Source: Halomonas beimenensis
GTDB taxonomy: Bacteria > Pseudomonadota > Gammaproteobacteria > Pseudomonadales > Halomonadaceae
Reading direction: 5' to 3'
NCBI RefSeq assembly: GCF_002549795.1
Contig: NZ_CP021435.1
Location: 372,001 to 436,000, forward strand
DNA: 64,000 nt
The notes under the pieces were generated by a model. The model did not search any database. It had not been told where the DNA came from and saw only the letters and a list, made by a program, of their open reading frames with translations. Each line of letters opens with the position of its first letter. The stretch's first letter is position 1. A program made the position numbers and the translations under genes. Below, in pieces: positions 37,241 through 46,230 of the stretch.

Positions 37241-38986
37241 ATGAAGCACTCGCCCGCCTATCGTCTCGCCGCCACCATCCTGCATGGATTCGACGAGTAC
37301 CGTTCGCGCTTCAAGGAGATCACCGCCGACGCCAGCCGGCGCTTCCGCGATGCCGCCTGGCGCGAGGCCCAACAGGCCTCGGCGGAACGTATCGACCTCT
37401 ACGACGAGAAGGTCGAGGCGACCCTCGGGCGCCTGCGGCGGACCTTCGACGACGACGTCCTGACGCACTTCGAGTGCTGGCGCGAGGCGCGTCGCCATTA
37501 CGCCGACCTGGTCGCCAAGCGGCTGGACTACGAGTTGGCGGAAACCTACTTCAACTCGATGTTCTGCTCGCTGTTCCACCATCGCCACATCCGCAACGAG
37601 TGGATGTTCGTCTACAGCTCCCGCCAGTACGCCGCCCATCACTCGGGGCTGCAGCTATGCCGGCGCCGCGAGGTGGGCGGGGACTGGGAGCAGGCCCTGC
37701 GCTGGGCGCTGGCCGAGGCCAAGTTCGAGACGCCCTTCGAGGAACTGGAGCGGGACGTCGCCCTGGGGAGCGACTTCCTGCGCCGCCAGCTGCCGGCGAC
37801 GCTCCTCGACGATCCCCACGCCGAGATCGAGCTGATCAAGAGCGTCTTCTATCGCAACAAGGGAGCCTACCTGGTCGGCCGTATCCGGGGCGGTGGCGAG
37901 CAGGTCCCGCTGGTGCTGCCGGTGCTCCACGAGGAAGGCCAGGGGCTGCACCTGGACACGGTGCTGATCGAGCCCGACGAGGTGTCGATCATCTTCTCCT
38001 TCACCCGGGCCTACTTCCAGGTCAAGGTGGTGGTGCCCAGCGAGTTCGTCGCCTACCTCCAGGAACTGATGCCGGACAAGCCCCAGGGCGAGCTCTATGC
38101 GGCGATCGGCTTCTACAAGCACGGCAAGACCGAGTTCTTCCGCGCCCTCAACCGGCAGGTCGCCAAGCGCGAGGACCAGTTCATCATCGCCCCCGGGGTG
38201 CGCGGCATGGTCATGGCGGTCTTCGTGCTGCCCTCCTTCCGCACGGTGTTCAAGATCATCAAGGATCGCTTCGACCCGACCAAGCAGATGAGCCGCGAGA
38301 ACGTCCGCGAGAAGTATCGGCTGGTCAAGCGCCACGACCGGGTGGGGCGCATGGCGGACACCCAGGAGTTCTCCAACTTCATCGCGCGCAAGGATCACTT
38401 CTCCCCGGAGTGCCTGGAGCACCTGCTGGAAGTGGCACCCTCCACCGTTCACCTGCGCGGCGACAAGGTACTGATCGAGCATTGCTATACCGAGCGGATG
38501 ATGACCCCGCTCAACCTCTACCTGGAGGATTGCGACGAGACCGAGACCCGGGCCGTGCTCAAGGACTACGGCAACGCCATCAAGCAGCTCGCGGCGGCCA
38601 ACATCTTTCCCGGTGACATGCTGCTCAAGAACTTCGGGGTGACCCGACACGGCCGGGTGATCTTCTACGACTATGACGAGATCTGCTACCTGACCGAGTG
38701 CAACTTCCGGCATATCCCCGAGCCGCTCTACCCCGAACAGGAGCTGGCCGACGAGCCCTGGTACTCGGTGGGCCCCAATGATATTTTCCCCGAGGAATTC
38801 GGCCCCTTCCTGTTCGCCGACGTGCGGATGCGCAAGCTCTTCTACCAGCTGCATCCGGAGCTGTTCGACGCCGACTACTGGAAGGGGCTGCAGCAGGCCA
38901 TCCGTGACGGCCGGGTGATCGACGTCTACCCCTATCGCAACAAGCAGCGTTTCGAGGCGACGGCGGACACTGGCCTGGTGTACTGA
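37241..38986 (+). CDS. aceK: Isocitrate dehydrogenase kinase/phosphatase
   Basis: AceK reversibly phosphorylates isocitrate dehydrogenase and so directs carbon between the TCA cycle and glyoxylate bypass during growth on acetate or fatty acids. The 581-residue length is typical. Family features include an N-terminal regulatory region (AATILHGFDEYRSRFKEIT), the ATP-site segment APGVRGMVMAVF, and the kinase core around DMLLKNFGVTRHGRVIFYDY, where the Asp after FYDY should be the metal ligand. No aceA or aceB accompanies it, unlike the E. coli aceBAK operon. Confidence 0.96.
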   Translation: MKHSPAYRLAATILHGFDEYRSRFKEITADASRRFRDAAWREAQQASAERIDLYDEKVEATLGRLRRTFDDDVLTHFECWREARRHYADLVAKRLDYELAETYFNSMFCSLFHHRHIRNEWMFVYSSRQYAAHHSGLQLCRRREVGGDWEQALRWALAEAKFETPFEELERDVALGSDFLRRQLPATLLDDPHAEIELIKSVFYRNKGAYLVGRIRGGGEQVPLVLPVLHEEGQGLHLDTVLIEPDEVSIIFSFTRAYFQVKVVVPSEFVAYLQELMPDKPQGELYAAIGFYKHGKTEFFRALNRQVAKREDQFIIAPGVRGMVMAVFVLPSFRTVFKIIKDRFDPTKQMSRENVREKYRLVKRHDRVGRMADTQEFSNFIARKDHFSPECLEHLLEVAPSTVHLRGDKVLIEHCYTERMMTPLNLYLEDCDETETRAVLKDYGNAIKQLAAANIFPGDMLLKNFGVTRHGRVIFYDYDEICYLTECNFRHIPEPLYPEQELADEPWYSVGPNDIFPEEFGPFLFADVRMRKLFYQLHPELFDADYWKGLQQAIRDGRVIDVYPYRNKQRFEATADTGLVY

Positions 38987-39010
38987 CCCCCACGACCCTC
39001 CGAGGTGAGC

Positions 39011-39745
39011 ATGGCCGAGGCCGACCGCCCCCACCTGGTGGTACTGACCGGCGCCGGCATCAGCGCCGAGAGCGGCATCCAGACCTTCCGCGCGGCCGAC
39101 GGCCTCTGGGCCGACCACCCCATCGAGGCGGTCGCCACCCCCGAGGCCTGGCATCGCGATCCGGAGCGGGTGCTGCGCTTCTATGACGCCCGCCGCGACC
39201 AGGTGCGCCGGGCGCGTCCCAACGCCGCCCACAAGGCCCTGGCCAGGCTCGAGAAGCGTGGCCTGCGAGTCAGCATCGTCACCCAGAACATCGACGACCT
39301 GCACGAGCGCGCCGGCTCCCGGCGGGTGCTGCACCTGCACGGCGAGATCCTCAAGGCCCGCTCGAGTGTGGACCCCCGGCTGTGCTATCAGCTGCCCCGG
39401 GGCGGGATTCGGCTCGGCGATGTCTGCGACAAGGGCAGCCAGTTGCGTCCCGACGTGGTGTGGTTCGGCGAGGCCGTGCCGCGGTATGCCGAGGCCGGCG
39501 AGATCGTCGCCGAGGCCGACCTGCTGCTGGTGGTGGGCACCTCGCTCGCGGTGATGCCGGCCGCGGCGCTGCTCGACCAGGCGCCGCTGGAGGCGCCCTG
39601 CGTGCTGGTCGATCCCGAGGCCCATGACCTGGCCCCGCCGGGCGTGACCCGACTGGCCCGGCCCGCCAGAGAGGGGGTGCCGGCACTGGTCCGGCACTGG
39701 CAGCGGGAAGGGCGGCTCTGGGTGCCGGAGACGCTGCTCGACTGA
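39011..39745 (+). CDS. NAD-dependent protein deacylase (sirtuin, CobB-like)
   Basis: This 244-residue class III-type sirtuin removes acyl groups from lysines using NAD+. The NAD site is visible in TGAGISAESGIQTFR (about residues 13-27), and the catalytic region has TQNIDDLHERAG, with the general base His in LHLHGEI. The FYDARR motif supplies the Tyr and Arg that confer desuccinylase activity in SIRT5/CobB-type enzymes. Paired zinc-binding cysteines are not obvious; only two Cys lie in that region. It begins 24 bp after aceK, so both regulators of acetate-related enzymes may share a transcript. Confidence 0.88.
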   Translation: MAEADRPHLVVLTGAGISAESGIQTFRAADGLWADHPIEAVATPEAWHRDPERVLRFYDARRDQVRRARPNAAHKALARLEKRGLRVSIVTQNIDDLHERAGSRRVLHLHGEILKARSSVDPRLCYQLPRGGIRLGDVCDKGSQLRPDVVWFGEAVPRYAEAGEIVAEADLLLVVGTSLAVMPAAALLDQAPLEAPCVLVDPEAHDLAPPGVTRLARPAREGVPALVRHWQREGRLWVPETLLD

Positions 39746-39801
39746 TCCGTGCACTTCCCGGCGTGCTAGAATGCGGGCCCCTTCAGGCCCGGCAGTGACT
39801 C

Positions 39802-40647
39802 ATGCAGGACGATACCCAGACTCCGTCTCCTCGGGATGCCGCCCCGGTGGCTCCGGATTCGACACGAGACCCCGCCACCGATCATCCGCGACCGGCACGG
39901 CGCGAATTCAAGGCACGTGGCAGCTTCGTCCTCCGCTGCGAGGGCTGCAACCTGCCGAAGCTCAACTGCCTGTGCCCCTACCGGGTCGGCGCGGGGAGCC
40001 GCGCGCGAGTCTGGCTGCTCACCCACCCCCTGGAGCACTACAAGCCCACCAACACGGGGCGGCTGATCCGCGATGTCCTGCCGGGCACCGAGGTCTTCAC
40101 CTGGTACCGCACCGCGCCGGACGAGCGCCTGCTGGCGCTGCTCGACGACCCCCGTTACGCGCCCTTCGTCATCTTCCCCGACGATCACGAGGACTATGCC
40201 CATCGAGTGGTGGGCATGGACGCCGTGGCCGACCGACAGGCAGAGGGTCGCATCCCCGTCTTTATCATCCTGGACGGTACCTGGCGCCAGGCGCGTCGCA
40301 TCTTCCGCAAGAGCCCCTACCTCGTCGAGCTGCCGGTGCTGCCGCTGGCCACCGAGCGGCTGACCCGCTACCGGCTGCGCAAGCCGGCCTCCCGGGCGCA
40401 CCTGTGCACCGCCGAGGTGGCCGCCGAGCTGCTGCGCCAGGCCGGCGACGTCGAGGCCGCGGATGTCCTCGACGACTACTTCGACGCCTTCAACGACAGC
40501 TATGCCGCCAGTCGTCGCCACGAGAAGCTCGAGGCCCCCACCCCGGCGATGCAGCGGCTGCTGGCTCGTCGTGAAGACGAAGACCGCGGAGGGTATCGTC
40601 GTGATGGGGCAGGTTCCCCGTTCGTCCGATCGGAAGAGGCCCGCTGA
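39802..40647 (+). CDS. DTW-domain tRNA-uridine aminocarboxypropyltransferase (TapT/YfiP-like)
   Basis: Proteins of this family install acp3U in tRNA using S-adenosylmethionine. The 281-residue protein has an N-terminal zinc-type motif (CEGCNLPKLNCLCP), the SxWxLTHP-like WLLTHPLEHYKPTNTG segment, and the defining DGTWRQARRIFRKSP motif (DTW-type). LCTAEVAAELLRQ follows. About 45 polar residues at each end extend beyond the domain. It stands alone, 56 bp after the sirtuin gene. Assignment to the exact tRNA position is inferred from family members. Confidence 0.85.
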   Translation: MQDDTQTPSPRDAAPVAPDSTRDPATDHPRPARREFKARGSFVLRCEGCNLPKLNCLCPYRVGAGSRARVWLLTHPLEHYKPTNTGRLIRDVLPGTEVFTWYRTAPDERLLALLDDPRYAPFVIFPDDHEDYAHRVVGMDAVADRQAEGRIPVFIILDGTWRQARRIFRKSPYLVELPVLPLATERLTRYRLRKPASRAHLCTAEVAAELLRQAGDVEAADVLDDYFDAFNDSYAASRRHEKLEAPTPAMQRLLARREDEDRGGYRRDGAGSPFVRSEEAR

Positions 40648-40851
40648 AACCGGCCTCGGCGTGGGGCATGGAATGGGGCGTGTTAGCCCGGCAGGAGGGG
40701 CGGTGGAAAGCTGGCGCCTATGCCTGCCTTGGGGGCTCGGACACGCGGCTCGATGGCTGGCCTAGCCGCGGAGCATGCAAGCCCTTCAGCACACGATAAG
40801 CGCCAGGATGCGAACGGCTCGATACGCCATACCCGGCGATGCTGGATGCGC

Positions 40852-41196
40852 TCACTCCTCGTGCATGCCCAGGATCCAGTCGACCAGCTGTCGGGCCTCC
40901 TCCTCACTTACCTCGGGGCGCTGCATACCCGGTTCCGGCATGGTCGCGGAGCCCCAGTGGTCCTCGCCTCCCGTGAGCACGACATCGACCAGATAGCCTT
41001 TCATCTCGCCCCCGGCGTATTTCGCGGCGATGCTGCTGAAGCCGGGTGCCCGGGGGGTCATGTCTTCCCGGCCATGGCAACTCAGGCATTGCTTCTCTTC
41101 AGCCAGTTGCTGCATGTCGCCATGCATGTCGGCGCCGGCAGAGACGGCTCCCAGTAACAGACAGCCGGTTGCCATCGATAGGATGAGTGTCTTCAT
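40852..41196 (-). CDS. Small periplasmic c-type cytochrome
   Basis: This 114-residue protein has an N-terminal signal peptide (MKTLILSMATGCLLLGAVSA) and one haem motif, CLSCH. The later MPEPGMQ segment supplies a candidate axial methionine, and the C-terminal helix EEEARQLVDWILGM is typical of class I cytochromes c. It is probably a soluble periplasmic electron carrier; no partner oxidase or dehydrogenase gene is adjacent. The start at 41196 has a GAGGGG seven bases upstream. The region before it is strongly AT-rich, suggesting its own promoter. Confidence 0.85.
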   Translation of the reverse strand: MKTLILSMATGCLLLGAVSAGADMHGDMQQLAEEKQCLSCHGREDMTPRAPGFSSIAAKYAGGEMKGYLVDVVLTGGEDHWGSATMPEPGMQRPEVSEEEARQLVDWILGMHEE

Positions 41197-41450
41197 CTCC
41201 TTGCCCCTCTATTATTTTCTAATTAAGCAATAATCATTTTCTAGATGTCTCCATCAAGGATGCAGAAGACATCTTCCTTCAACGTAGACGAGCCCACCCC
41301 CCCGAGCCATCACCGGACCACGGCCCGTTGACCGTCGTCAGGCGTCGACGCCCGTCGGGGGCAACGGCATCCGTGAAAGGGGGGATGGGCGGGGGGCCGA
41401 GGTCGTCGGCCGCCATCGTGTCGACGCCGGGGCGACCGGGGCGCTCGTGC
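41197..41450. other. Intergenic region upstream of the cytochrome gene
   Basis: The first 60 bases are AT-rich (TATTATTTTCTAATTAAGC wording) and likely contain the cytochrome promoter, with a candidate -35 TTGATG on the minus strand near 41251-41256. No clear FNR or Fur site was found. From about 41290 the sequence is GC-rich without gene-like frames. No RNA gene or repeat shared with the rest of the window was seen here. Confidence 0.4.
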
Positions 41451-41480
41451 CGAGGGGGCTCGGCCAGATGAGCCCCCTCG
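41451..41480. terminator. Hairpin after the TraB-family gene
   Basis: CGAGGGGGCTC (41451-41461) and GAGCCCCCTCG (41470-41480) form a perfect 11-bp stem with an 8-base loop, 47 bp past the end of the trk-side operon. There is no T-run, so Rho-independent termination is likely but not certain. Confidence 0.55.
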
Positions 41481-41527
41481 CCCCGGCATCAGGGCAGGGG
41501 CGAGGAGAGGGACAGCGCCGGTGGGCC

Positions 41528-42763
41528 TTAGCCGAACAGGGCGCCGGCGATGCGGAAGCCGGCGATCCAGGTGCCGGCGGCGGAACCCAGGGTGGCGGTG
41601 AGGAAGACCAGCAGGGTGCGCGAGACCCGATTGCGCCACCAGCCCTTCAGCTCGGTGACGTCATGCCGCAGGGTGGCGAAGTCGCGTACCTTGGGCTTGC
41701 GCATGGCCAGCTCCACGCCGGCGGCCACGAAGCCGGCGCCGATGGTGGGGTTGAGCGAGGTGAGCGGGGCGGCCACCACGGTGGCGGCCACGGTCACCGG
41801 GTGGGCCAGGGCCACCAGGGTGGCGAGCCCCGAGAGCACCCCGTTGATCAGGAACCACTCGCCGACCAGTTGCCAGCCCAGCTGGGTATTGCGCGAGAAG
41901 CCGATGGCGAAGCCCGTGAGCACCAGCACGGTGATTGCCCAGGGCAGGGCCTTCCAGAGCCGAGAGGGGGGTGGGGTGGCCTCCAGGGCCTCGCGCTCCG
42001 GGCGGGGCGCCTCGGGCAGCGGTCTTTCCAGGTGCTCGGCCATGCCCTTGAGGTGGCCGGCGCCGATCACCACCAGCACGTGGCGATAGCGCCCCGGGGG
42101 GCACTGCTCGGCCAGCCGCAGCACCATGTAGCGATCCCGCTCGCTGATCAGCGGCGTGTAGAGGGTCTCGGACTCGGCGGCGAACTCGCTGAAGGTGGAC
42201 TCCAGCACGTCGCCCTCCTTGAGCCGCTCGATGTCCGCGGCGGAGACGTCCTGGCGCGACAGCACCCCGCCGAGCAGCCCGGTGAACAGCGAGAAACGCT
42301 GCCACCAGGGCACGTTGTGATAGATCCGCTTGAGGGTCACCCCCACGTCACGGTCGATCAGCACCAGCGGCAGGTCCCGGGCCCGGGTCTCCTCGAGGGC
42401 GGCGCGCATCTCGGCACCGGGCTCGATCCCGGACTGCTCGGCGACCCGTTGCTGGAAGGCGCCCAGGGCCAGGCTGGCGGCCACCATGCCGGCCTTGCCC
42501 TGGCGGAAGATCTGGAAGAGGTCCTGCTCGCCCAGGGCGTCCGGGTTGGCCAGGTTCTGGTGGCGGGAGTCGCACAGCTCGATGGCCACGGCGTCGAACT
42601 CACCGGAATCGATCAGCGTACGGACCTCGGCGGCGCTTTCCGCCGAGACATGGGCGGTGCCCAGCAGGGTGTAGCGGGTCTCGCCCACCTGGAGGGTGCG
42701 GCGCGGGCCGAGGGTGGCCGCCTGTTCGTCGGGCGCGATCACGGTGTCCTGGGAGTCGGTCAT
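41528..42763 (-). CDS. TraB/PrgY family membrane protein
   Basis: From the ATG at 42763 the protein has 411 residues. The N-terminal half is a TraB-type domain related to GumN/TIKI metal-dependent hydrolases: YTLLGTAHVSAESAAEV near the start, FDAVAIELCDSRHQNL, and RDRYMVLRLAEQ with VLVVIGAGHLKGM further on. The His/Glu/Arg motifs of the family are present. The C-terminal 130 residues contain about four membrane helices. Enterococcal PrgY blocks a pheromone; the role in Gram-negative bacteria is unknown. It follows trkH on the same strand with an 87-bp gap. Confidence 0.85.
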   Translation of the reverse strand: MTDSQDTVIAPDEQAATLGPRRTLQVGETRYTLLGTAHVSAESAAEVRTLIDSGEFDAVAIELCDSRHQNLANPDALGEQDLFQIFRQGKAGMVAASLALGAFQQRVAEQSGIEPGAEMRAALEETRARDLPLVLIDRDVGVTLKRIYHNVPWWQRFSLFTGLLGGVLSRQDVSAADIERLKEGDVLESTFSEFAAESETLYTPLISERDRYMVLRLAEQCPPGRYRHVLVVIGAGHLKGMAEHLERPLPEAPRPEREALEATPPPSRLWKALPWAITVLVLTGFAIGFSRNTQLGWQLVGEWFLINGVLSGLATLVALAHPVTVAATVVAAPLTSLNPTIGAGFVAAGVELAMRKPKVRDFATLRHDVTELKGWWRNRVSRTLLVFLTATLGSAAGTWIAGFRIAGALFG

Positions 42764-42850
42764 GGACGCTCGGGTCTGGAGGGTGGAGGCTCGATTATCC
42801 ACGAAGCCCACCGGCGGGCCAAACCCGCCGTGACGCTTGCATCGGCTTTC

Positions 42851-44299
42851 CTACTTGCGCCAGAAGGCGGGGGTGAACAGCACCAGTACGGTGAAGATCT
42901 CCAGGCGGCCCAGCAGCATGGCCACCACCAGGATCCACTTGGCCAGGGACGGCAGGTCGCCGTAATGGGCACTGGCCTCCCCCAGCGCCGGGCCCAGGTT
43001 GTTCAGCGCCGAGCCCACCGTGGACCAGGCCGTGACCTGGTCGACCCCGGTGGCCATCACGCCCACCAGCATCAGGAAGAACAGCATCACATAGGCGGAG
43101 AAGAAGCCCCAGACCGCCTGGGCGATGCCATCGGGGACGCTGACCTTGCCGATCTTGACGGTGATCACCGCATTGGGATGGATCAGGCGCATCACCTCGC
43201 GCATGCCCTGCTTGAGGATCAGGATGATGCGGATCACCTTCATGCCGCCGCCGGTGGATCCCGAGCAGCCGCCGACGAAGGCGGTCACGAACAGCAGGAA
43301 GGGCAGGGCGCCGGGCCAGAGCGAGAAGTCGGCGACCGCGAAGCCGGCGGTGGTGGCGATGGAGACCACCTCGAAGAGGGCATGGCGCAGGCCGCGGGTG
43401 GTCTCGGAGACCTCGGTGAGCCACAGCGAGATGGCCGTGATCGCCACCAGCCCGGCGAGGAAGAGCATCAGGAAGCGGGCTTCCGGGTCCTGGAAGTAGT
43501 GGATCAGGCTGCGCTGGCGCCAGGCCAGGAAATGCAGGCTGTAGCTCATCGCCGAGATGAACAGGAAGAAGACGCAGACCAGCTCGATGGCGGCGCTGTC
43601 ATAGTAGCCGATGCTGGCGTCATGGGTGGAGAAGCCGCCGATGGCCACCGTGGAGAAGCTGTGGCCCAGGGCATCGAACCAGTCCATGCCGGCGGCCATG
43701 TAGGCCAGCATGCAGGTCGCGGTCAACGCCGCGTAGATGTACCACAGGGCCTTGGCGGTCTCGGTGATGCGCGGGGTCAGCTTGGAGTCCTTGAGGGGCC
43801 CCGGGATCTCGGTGCGGTACAGGGCCATGCCGCCGACGCCGAGGGTCGGCAGGATGGCCACGGCCAGTACCACGATCCCCATGCCGCCGAGCCATTGCAG
43901 CTGCTGGCGGTAGTAGAGGATGGCCTTGGGCAGCAGGTCGATGCCGGTGATCACGGTGGCGCCGGTGGTGGTGAGCCCGGAGAAGGACTCGAAGACGGCA
44001 TCGGTGGGCGTCAGCGCCGAGGCGCCGGTCAGCATCAGCGGCAGGGCCCCGAACAGCCCCAGTACCGTCCAGAACAGCGCCGCGATCAGGAAGCCGTCCC
44101 GGGTGCGCAGTTCCTTGCCGGCCTGGCGGTTGGGCAGGTACATCATCGCCCCGGTCCCGACGGTGATGCCGAGCGCCACCGCGAAGGCCTCCCACATGCC
44201 GTCGGCGAACAGCAGCGAGATGAGGATCGGCGGCACCATGGTCAGGCTGAACATCATCAGCAGCAGGCCCAGGATGCGCAGGATCATGCGCAGGCTCAT
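42851..44299 (-). CDS. trkH: Trk potassium uptake channel subunit TrkH
   Basis: TrkH is the K+-translocating inner-membrane subunit of the Trk system, important for osmoadaptation in halophiles. The 482-residue protein has four pore-loop repeats with selectivity-filter glycines, seen in SGLTTTGATVITG, AIGGFSTHDASIGYY, IATTAGFAVADFSLW and SALNNLGPALGE. A GCSGSTGGGMKVIRI segment is the characteristic intramembrane loop region. It lies 42 bp downstream of trkA. Halomonas species often carry two TrkH-type proteins; only one is in the window, and the sequence alone does not show which paralogue it is. Confidence 0.95.
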   Translation of the reverse strand: MSLRMILRILGLLLMMFSLTMVPPILISLLFADGMWEAFAVALGITVGTGAMMYLPNRQAGKELRTRDGFLIAALFWTVLGLFGALPLMLTGASALTPTDAVFESFSGLTTTGATVITGIDLLPKAILYYRQQLQWLGGMGIVVLAVAILPTLGVGGMALYRTEIPGPLKDSKLTPRITETAKALWYIYAALTATCMLAYMAAGMDWFDALGHSFSTVAIGGFSTHDASIGYYDSAAIELVCVFFLFISAMSYSLHFLAWRQRSLIHYFQDPEARFLMLFLAGLVAITAISLWLTEVSETTRGLRHALFEVVSIATTAGFAVADFSLWPGALPFLLFVTAFVGGCSGSTGGGMKVIRIILILKQGMREVMRLIHPNAVITVKIGKVSVPDGIAQAVWGFFSAYVMLFFLMLVGVMATGVDQVTAWSTVGSALNNLGPALGEASAHYGDLPSLAKWILVVAMLLGRLEIFTVLVLFTPAFWRK

Positions 44300-44341
44300 G
44301 CAGTGGCTCTCCTCGTCGTCCTTGGCGGCATGGCGGCCCCG

Positions 44342-45715
44342 TCAGAAGAAGGTCAGGCCGACCTGGAAGAGCCGCTCCACGTCACGGATGCGGCGCTTGT
44401 CGATGACGAACAGGATGAGGTGATCGCCCGACTCGACCACCACGTCGTCATGGGCGATCAGCACCTCCTTGCCGCGCACGATGGCGCCGATGGTGGTGCC
44501 GCTGGGCAGGTCGATGTCGCCGATCGCCCGGCCCACCACCTTGGAGGTCTGGGTATCGCCGTGGGCGATGGCCTCGATGGCCTCGGCGGCCCCCCGGCGC
44601 AGCGAGTGCACGTTGACGATATCGCCGCGGCGCACATGGGTCAGCAGGCTGCCGATGGTGGCCTGCTGGGGCGAGATGGCGATGTCGATCTCGCCGCCCT
44701 GCACCAGGTCCACGTAGGCGGCGTTGTTGATCAGGGTGAGGACCTTCTTGGCCCCCATGCGCTTGGCCAGCAGCGACGACATGATGTTGACCTCGTCGTC
44801 GTTGGTCAGCGCGCAGAAGATGTCGCAGTCCTCGATGTTCTCCTCTTCCAGCAGGCGCTTGCTGGTGGCGCTGCCATGGAGCACCACGGTGCGGTCCAGG
44901 CGCTCGGAGAGCTGGGTGCAGCGCTCGAGGTTGTGCTCGACGATCTTGACCTGGTGGCTGTGTTCCAGGTGTTCGGCGAGGCGCTCGCCGATGTTGCCGC
45001 CGCCGACGATGATCACCCGGCGGAAGTCCCGCTCGAGGCGGCGCAGCTCGCTCATCACCGCCCGGATGTCGCGGCGGGCGGCGATGAAGAACACCTCGTC
45101 GTCGGCCTCGATGACGGTGTCGCCGCGGGGGATGATCGGTCGGTTGCGACGGTAGATGGCGGCGACGCGGGTATCGACGCTGGGCATGTGGCGGCGCAGG
45201 AAACCCAGCTCCTGGCCCACCAGGGGGCCGCCGTAGAAGGCCTTGACCGCCACCAGCTGGACCAGGCCGCCGGCGAACTCCAGTACCTGCAGGGCACCGG
45301 GGTGCTCGATCAGCCGGCGGATATGGTCCGTGACCACCTGCTCGGGGCTGATCAGCACGTCGATGGGCACCGGCTCGTGGGCGAACAGTCCCTTGCGGGT
45401 CAGGTAGGCGGTGGCGCGGACCCGGGCGATCTTGGTGGGGGTGCGGAAGAGGGTGTAGGCGACCTGACAGGCGATCATGTTCACCTCGTCGGAGTTGGTC
45501 ACCGCGATCAGCATGTCGGCGTCCTCGCAGCCGGCCTGACGCAGCACCATGGGATAGGAGCCGGCGCCGTGCACGGTGCGGATGTCGAGCCGGGTATGCA
45601 GCTCACGCAGCCGGTCGGCGTCGGTGTCCACCACCGTGATGTCGTTCTCTTCGCGTGCCAGGTGCTCGGCCAGGGTCCCGCCGACCTGGCCGGCGCCGAG
45701 GATGATGATCTTCAT
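44342..45715 (-). CDS. trkA: Trk system regulatory subunit TrkA
   Basis: TrkA is the peripheral gating subunit of the Trk potassium uptake system and binds NAD(H) and ATP. The 457-residue protein has two tandem RCK units. The first Rossmann motif is [13 protein letters not shown] (about residues 7-19), ending in an acidic VVDTD. The second is [13 protein letters not shown] (about 239-251). Each is followed by a TrkA-C region. It lies between dodecin and trkH on the minus strand, in the conserved def-fmt-rsmB-trkA order. Confidence 0.96.
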   Translation of the reverse strand: MKIIILGAGQVGGTLAEHLAREENDITVVDTDADRLRELHTRLDIRTVHGAGSYPMVLRQAGCEDADMLIAVTNSDEVNMIACQVAYTLFRTPTKIARVRATAYLTRKGLFAHEPVPIDVLISPEQVVTDHIRRLIEHPGALQVLEFAGGLVQLVAVKAFYGGPLVGQELGFLRRHMPSVDTRVAAIYRRNRPIIPRGDTVIEADDEVFFIAARRDIRAVMSELRRLERDFRRVIIVGGGNIGERLAEHLEHSHQVKIVEHNLERCTQLSERLDRTVVLHGSATSKRLLEEENIEDCDIFCALTNDDEVNIMSSLLAKRMGAKKVLTLINNAAYVDLVQGGEIDIAISPQQATIGSLLTHVRRGDIVNVHSLRRGAAEAIEAIAHGDTQTSKVVGRAIGDIDLPSGTTIGAIVRGKEVLIAHDDVVVESGDHLILFVIDKRRIRDVERLFQVGLTFF

Positions 45716-45819
45716 CGGGTCTCGCAGTCCGCAGCGGAACGACGGCGCAGCGGGTGCGCCGTCGCATGGGTGGCGGCAAGCCTAAACCAGCCGGGGAAGG
45801 AAGAACAGGGGCTGGCCGG

Positions 45820-46023
45820 TCAGTCCAGGGTGAAGCCCACCTTGAGGGTCACCTGCCAGTGGGCCACCTTGCCGTGCTCGATATGGCCGCGGGTGTCGGT
45901 GACCTCGAACCAGCGCATGCTGTGCAGGCTCTCCGAGGCCTTGCGCAGGGCGGCCTGGATGGCGTCCTCGATGCCCGTCTCGGAGGTCCCGGTCAGCTCG
46001 ATGTGCTTGTAGGTATGGCTCAT
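45820..46023 (-). CDS. Dodecin
   Basis: This 67-residue protein matches dodecins, dodecameric flavin-binding or flavin-storing proteins. The opening [20 protein letters not shown] and the [13 protein letters not shown] segment, with the flavin-stacking Trp, are clear. It sits between rsmB and trkA, interrupting the usual rsmB-trkA neighbourhood, with about 105 bp to trkA and 207 bp to rsmB. It probably has its own promoter. Confidence 0.92.
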   Translation of the reverse strand: MSHTYKHIELTGTSETGIEDAIQAALRKASESLHSMRWFEVTDTRGHIEHGKVAHWQVTLKVGFTLD

Positions 46024-46060
46024 GTCGTCGTCCTTTGGCAGCGGGGAAATGACGAGGCTG

Positions 46061-46216
46061 CCGACAAGCTACTGCGCTCGGTCATGCGACGTAAAACCTC
46101 CCTCGTGCGCAAGCCCGGTCAGGGCGTCCCCGTCGAAAGGCGCGATCACATGCTCGTAAGCGGCGCTTTCTCGGTTGGCGCTGCCCGGGCTGACCTTCGC
46201 TCGTGACATCTGTCGG
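46061..46216. repeat. Inverted-arm intergenic element, copy Y
   Basis: GCTACTGCGCTCG (46068-46080) and CTTCGCTCGTGAC (46195-46207) are identical to the two 13-mers of the element after the META gene, in the same order. The outer arms differ from that copy (CCGACA 46061-46066 with TGTCGG 46211-46216) but again pair with each other. The interior sequence is unrelated by eye. The element fills most of the rsmB-dodecin gap. Confidence 0.6.
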
Positions 46217-46230
46217 CGCCCTCTGGCCGC

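Noticed and set aside
41447..46012. A 1521-codon open frame on the plus strand opposite TraB, trkH and trkA
   Set aside because: The opposite-strand genes carry complete family motifs. The frame is an artefact of GC-rich third positions, with low-complexity His/Gly/Ala/Gln content and no recognisable domain.
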